64,000 nt of DNA from assembly GCA_001247695.2 (NCBI GenBank), contig LGRX02033487.1, forward strand, positions 1-64,000, read 5' to 3'. The position numbers were made by a program, and so were the translations under genes. Source of the stretch: Cymbomonas tetramitiformis (Eukaryota; Chlorophyta; Pyramimonadophyceae; Pyramimonadales; Pyramimonadaceae). Shown here one piece after another: positions 60,692-64,000 of this stretch (positions are counted from its first letter, which is position 1; every line of letters begins with the position of its first letter). The notes beneath the pieces are model-generated. The model was not told where the DNA came from. It was given only the letters and a program-made list of their open reading frames with translations, and made no database searches.

Positions 60692-61738
60692 ATGACCGCG
60701 CTCGCGGCGAATATCGCTACCGACGGTGGGGAGCGTCGCCGCGAGTGTTTTTTCTCACGTTTTGTTTCATGTCGTTTGAATGTCCCACTATTTATACTTT
60801 GGTTGTGTGGATACACAGAGAAAAACTCGATATCACCATTGACATCGACGCGATGTGAGCTACTCGTCGATACGAGGGAGAGCAATACGCTATTGAACGC
60901 GTTACGCGATAATTCGGTACCCTTCACCAGGCGCCTTTTACATACTGGCGATTTTCACATCAAACGCGAGGGTCGTTTGTTGTTGACCATCGAACGCAAA
61001 ACATGGACGGACCTCGAGAGTTCGTGCGTCGATGGTCGCTTTCGCGATCAATTGCTGCGCGCCTGCGCGGCCGCCGCCGACGCGAAAGCCGCGCACGTGC
61101 TGCTCGTGGAGCACGCGACCGTCCCCTCGGATGCGCGCTTGCGCGCACGCATCGGAAGTTCCCGCGAGCGCGGTGGTAACAAAGGTATCATGGCGTGGTC
61201 GGCGACGCATCGATGCAGCGTGATGATGGGCGTACCCGTGCTGCGCACGGCGGATATCGCCGACACGGTGTCCCTTTTGGCATGGCTATTACGCAAGGCG
61301 GACGAGGAACACTTCGCGTGCGATCTGGCGACGAGCGACGCGGTGTCCGAATCGAATTCTCACGCGCGCGCTCTGAAAGCGATGGATAACGGTCGTCGCG
61401 GATACTACGGCGGCACGATACACGCCAAAAAATCTCAGAACACGGATAATCCGCGCGCGTGCTGGACGAATATGCTCACCGTCATCCGCGGCGTCTCCGA
61501 ACAGATGTCGAGGGCGATCACCGAAACATACGGCAGCCCATTCGAGTTATTAGTATCCGGTCTCACCGACATTCCCGACGCGTCGAAAGAATCGATTCGA
61601 AGCAAAATAGCGACGAACTTGCGCGATGTCGATATCGACAGCAAACAATCGAATCATCGGTTTCACGACAAGACAAGAAAACGGCGTCGAGTCGGACCGA
61701 CGGTGGCCGAACGCCTCGCGAAATGTTTGGTACCATAG
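60692..61738 (+). CDS. ERCC4-type (XPF/MUS81-like) nuclease, two exons
   Basis: Exon 1 60692-60725 (MTALAANIATD), intron 60726-60818 (GTGGGG donor, ATACACAG acceptor), exon 2 60819-61738; 317 residues. CELLVDTRES, then LHTGDFHI and LLLTIERKTWTDL (Glu70, Arg71, Lys72) form the GD-x(n)-ERK-x-x-x-D active site of the ERCC4 nuclease family, followed by DGRFRDQLLRACAAA. At about 230-290, TVIRGVSEQMSRAITETYG and LVSGLTDIPDASKESIRS look like tandem helix-hairpin-helix units. The enzyme should cut branched DNA such as flaps and replication or recombination intermediates. A TATA-like CTATTTATACTTTGG lies within the predicted intron, so an alternative, shorter start cannot be excluded. Confidence 0.85.
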   Translation: MTALAANIATDGGERRRECFFSRFVSCRLNVPLFILWLCGYTEKNSISPLTSTRCELLVDTRESNTLLNALRDNSVPFTRRLLHTGDFHIKREGRLLLTIERKTWTDLESSCVDGRFRDQLLRACAAAADAKAAHVLLVEHATVPSDARLRARIGSSRERGGNKGIMAWSATHRCSVMMGVPVLRTADIADTVSLLAWLLRKADEEHFACDLATSDAVSESNSHARALKAMDNGRRGYYGGTIHAKKSQNTDNPRACWTNMLTVIRGVSEQMSRAITETYGSPFELLVSGLTDIPDASKESIRSKIATNLRDVDIDSKQSNHRFHDKTRKRRRVGPTVAERLAKCLVP

Positions 61739-61772
61739 TTATTACAATATGGGTAAATATTACGAATGTAGA

Positions 61773-62297
61773 TCACCCGCGATTTGCGATCGATAGCTTG
61801 CGCGCGCGTGTCCGGTAAAAGTTGCGAATACTCGTGCCTTCGCCGATCGTCGGGTTTTTCAACCGGCGAACCATCGTCGCGTCACCTTGCATCGTCGCGA
61901 TGTCCACGGCGGTCATCGGTGTTCGCGCTCGCGAATGATGTTCGATCAACATGTCCACCAGTCGCCCGTATCCGTGGTCCGCCGCGATACGAATCGCGTC
62001 GCGTCCGTCGTCGGCTTGCTCATCGACGGTGTAGCCAACGGAAAGAGCTCGGAGCGCTAGACGCGCGAAGTTCACGCGCGCGGCCACGACCAAAGGAGAG
62101 ATCGCGCATTCGTCCGCGGCGAGGCGGGGATCCGCCTCCAACGCCATCTTCCGAGCGTTCAACTCTTCTTCGTTCGCGCGTTTCCAAAATTCGGCGGGCA
62201 AATGTTTCACCTCGCCGACGCCATCTCCCGCCGATGATTCGTAATCATCGTCCTCGAAGTCCGTCTGTCCATCGTATCCAGATACATACGGCGGCAT
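61773..62297 (-). CDS. Ankyrin-repeat-like protein
   Basis: From the ATG at 62297 (MPPYVSGYDGQT) the frame has 174 residues; a CTTATAAACC TATA box stands immediately upstream, which rules out the longer frame. Residues about 65-150 contain ISPLVVAARVNFARLALRAL, then GRDAIRIAADHGYGRLVDML and MTAVDIATMQGDATMVRRL, three helix-turn-helix units with the ankyrin spacing. The N-terminus is acidic. Such proteins usually mediate contacts with host factors. Confidence 0.75.
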   Translation of the reverse strand: MPPYVSGYDGQTDFEDDDYESSAGDGVGEVKHLPAEFWKRANEEELNARKMALEADPRLAADECAISPLVVAARVNFARLALRALSVGYTVDEQADDGRDAIRIAADHGYGRLVDMLIEHHSRARTPMTAVDIATMQGDATMVRRLKNPTIGEGTSIRNFYRTRARKLSIANRG

Positions 62298-62403
62298 CGC
62301 TGGTTTATAAGACCAATCGAAGCGAATTCGAAAACGGTTACAAGAATTAAACAAAGCGAGACGTACGCAGCAGCGGTTCATCTGTCACGACGTGCGAATT
62401 CGC

Positions 62404-64000
62404 CTAAGCATTCTCGACGCAGAACGAGACCGCTTCGCCGTTCGCGTTGTCCATCGAGAACTGAAACTCGAATGGGAAAGCGCGCACCACAGGTTTATTC
62501 GGAAAGATTCGCGAAGGGTCGGACGCTGCGGGGCCGCTACACATAGAGTCCATGACGCTACTCATATCGAGTTGTACGCGTCTGCTTTCGGTGCGACTGG
62601 TAGACCACGTTATGATGTCGCCGTTGGTGGAGGCCAATTTGCGCACGTAGCAGTTGCGCACTTGCAAGTCGTTGGTCGCGGCCACGACAAAGCCAAAGGT
62701 GATCGGAGCGATGTCGTCGTGCGCGGTGATCGCGCGCGAATTTACCGTATGCTTGTGACTACCGCAATATTTGTGGGAGGACACGGGAGCCGTGTTGATG
62801 ATTTCATCGAAGACGACGCTTTCCACGCGTATGCGATCAGTCGCTTCCAGGCGCATGCCCATCAAACCTTTGATGACGTGACGCATGTCGTCCCACCCGC
62901 AGGCGAACTTGTATTTTCCGTCGCTCTCCGTTACGATTTCCATATTTGTTTTCGACCCCTGTCTTACCCAAGCCTCCACGAGATCGTCCGGTATAGTCAA
63001 AAGAGAGTCGGTGTCCGCGATTCGATCGCTGATCTGCTTGATAGCGAGTGTGTGCATGTTCAAAAACGCGTGAGCGTCGGATAGAGCGTTTCCTCGGTAA
63101 TAACCCGCGTCGTCGGTCACCCCGAAGTCGTCACCGAAAACAAAAATGGCACCCGCGTAATCGGCCTGCGTCACGCGTTTGGCATCCCGCTCCGGCGAGG
63201 AGCGAGTGCTCAGTCCAACGACTTCGTTCACTCTAGCGTGTAAATTGTAGACCGTGACGTTTCTTATAAAGACGTCGCTGGATCGACGATTTTGTGTTTC
63301 GGCGGGCTTTTTGAATCCGTGCACCTGCACACCGGACATACCTATCAACAGACCGTATGGCGTGCCGTCCACTTTACCTTCCGCGTTGACCAAGAAAGCC
63401 GAGTTGGGATGGTTGGTGAGAATATCTTGTTTCCATCCCGCAGGAAATCCCAATTTGGCCTGATCGAGCACCGGTTGCATCGCGGAATTCAGATTGTCGA
63501 GGATGTTTCGTCCATCAAGGCGCTCGCCACTTCGGTGGGGATGAGTTTTGGAAAACTGCAAGACCGTGGGCTTGTTCGAGGCCTCTTGTATCGCCCGAAC
63601 CTCATCCCGCATAGTGAGTTGCACGAACTGCCGAATAAATCTGATCTGAGAATAGGGTGCCATCACGGGGATATCCTCCTTCATATGAGCGGTCACGCCA
63701 TCGATAAGTACTCTTTGAAATCCATTCAGCGCTATCGCGGAGACTTCCCAATCACGTATGACAAGATCGCGCACTTGAAGGTCGGTACCCATGTTTCCGT
63801 GTATTCCATGGTGAGAGCTTCGACCGAGCGTTCCGCCGTAAATAGCGCAGCGCCGCGCGGGTACAAACGCGCTGCCGAAATTCGCCGGACCTTGGTTTGG
63901 AATGAAAGGCGAATCGCCCAACTCGATGACGGCAAAAAAACGTTGTTGTAGAGCGTGCACCTCGGTTTGTGAAATCGTAAATCCGTTGAGGTTGATCGTG
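62404..64000 (-). CDS. Parallel beta-helix (pectate-lyase-like) protein, 5' end outside window
   Basis: The frame enters from the right edge (TINLNGFTISQTEVHALQ) and runs about 530 residues to a stop at 62404. Short strands recur every 20-25 residues with Asn, Val and Gly at turns: GIHGNMGTDLQVRDLVIRDW, IALNGFQRVLIDGVTAHM, SDVFIRNVTVYNLHARVNEV, NDLQVRNCYVRKLAS. This is the right-handed beta-helix of pectate lyases and many virus fibre or adhesin proteins. HGIHGNMG and KYCGSHKHTVN are His-rich loops. No catalytic set is obvious. It may be a secreted or virion-surface protein that recognises polysaccharide. The missing start lies beyond 64000, and a 5' intron cannot be excluded. Confidence 0.75.
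   Translation of the reverse strand, partial: TINLNGFTISQTEVHALQQRFFAVIELGDSPFIPNQGPANFGSAFVPARRCAIYGGTLGRSSHHGIHGNMGTDLQVRDLVIRDWEVSAIALNGFQRVLIDGVTAHMKEDIPVMAPYSQIRFIRQFVQLTMRDEVRAIQEASNKPTVLQFSKTHPHRSGERLDGRNILDNLNSAMQPVLDQAKLGFPAGWKQDILTNHPNSAFLVNAEGKVDGTPYGLLIGMSGVQVHGFKKPAETQNRRSSDVFIRNVTVYNLHARVNEVVGLSTRSSPERDAKRVTQADYAGAIFVFGDDFGVTDDAGYYRGNALSDAHAFLNMHTLAIKQISDRIADTDSLLTIPDDLVEAWVRQGSKTNMEIVTESDGKYKFACGWDDMRHVIKGLMGMRLEATDRIRVESVVFDEIINTAPVSSHKYCGSHKHTVNSRAITAHDDIAPITFGFVVAATNDLQVRNCYVRKLASTNGDIITWSTSRTESRRVQLDMSSVMDSMCSGPAASDPSRIFPNKPVVRAFPFEFQFSMDNANGEAVSFCVENA

Noticed and set aside
62392..63084. 230-codon plus-strand frame as the missing terminase part
   Set aside because: It is antisense to the beta-helix gene and contains no Walker B or nuclease motif.
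1..64000. tRNA and rRNA genes
   Set aside because: Read through for cloverleaf-like and rRNA-like sequence on both strands; nothing convincing found by eye.

Overview
The window looks like part of a large, nucleus-associated double-stranded DNA virus, or an endogenous or latent copy of one, from a unicellular eukaryote. The best match is the mirusvirus (Mirusviricota) type: a herpesvirus-like terminase ATPase, a long HK97-like capsid candidate and a portal candidate lie beside eukaryote-type genes (DNA polymerase delta, histone H3, an XPF/MUS81-type nuclease). Genes are dense, lie on both strands and have sharply defined spliceosomal introns. I could place about 48 of them, mostly 70-130 nt, with two of 43 and 46 nt. 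The lineage call is inference; no database search was possible.

Layout. 1-538: hairpin repeats. 539-2632 (-): RING-like protein. 2832-21638 (-): a 12-exon polymerase-delta-type family B polymerase, interrupted at 5591-20050 by a 14.4-kb non-LTR retrotransposon on the opposite strand. That element encodes one very long protein with a ULP1-like protease, APE endonuclease, reverse transcriptase, RNase H and a C-terminal restriction-like endonuclease. 22-30 kb: small accessory genes (zinc-binding, methyltransferase-like, MYND, RING/TRAF-like), with short tandem-repeat arrays and TATA-like promoters. 30558-33230 (+): a second, divergent family B polymerase with a degenerate exonuclease. 33360-38770 (+): two large proteins of unknown function, the first with two near-identical 99-bp introns. 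38943-42903 (+): histone H3, split by a 3.36-kb transposon with ~0.95-kb inverted repeats and a 12-bp target duplication. 43-46 kb: a spliced unknown gene, a Cys-rich protein and a membrane protein. 46171-51489 (-): the capsid candidate, 7 exons, ~1570 residues. 51.6-54.8 kb: membrane protein, alpha/beta hydrolase, portal candidate. 54.9-58.8 kb: zinc-binding and membrane proteins. 58915-59616 (+): the first exon of the terminase, which stops after the Walker A part. 59588-64000: unknown protein, ERCC4 nuclease, ankyrin protein, beta-helix protein running off the right edge.

How the parts fit: replication and repair (two PolB, ERCC4 nuclease), chromatin (H3) and virion assembly (capsid, portal, terminase) are all present, so this is a viral core region. 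Two core genes (PolB and H3) are broken by insertions whose target duplications let me restore the frame exactly. The insertions are therefore recent, and this copy either resides in a host nucleus, tolerates loss because intact copies exist, or is on the way to decay.
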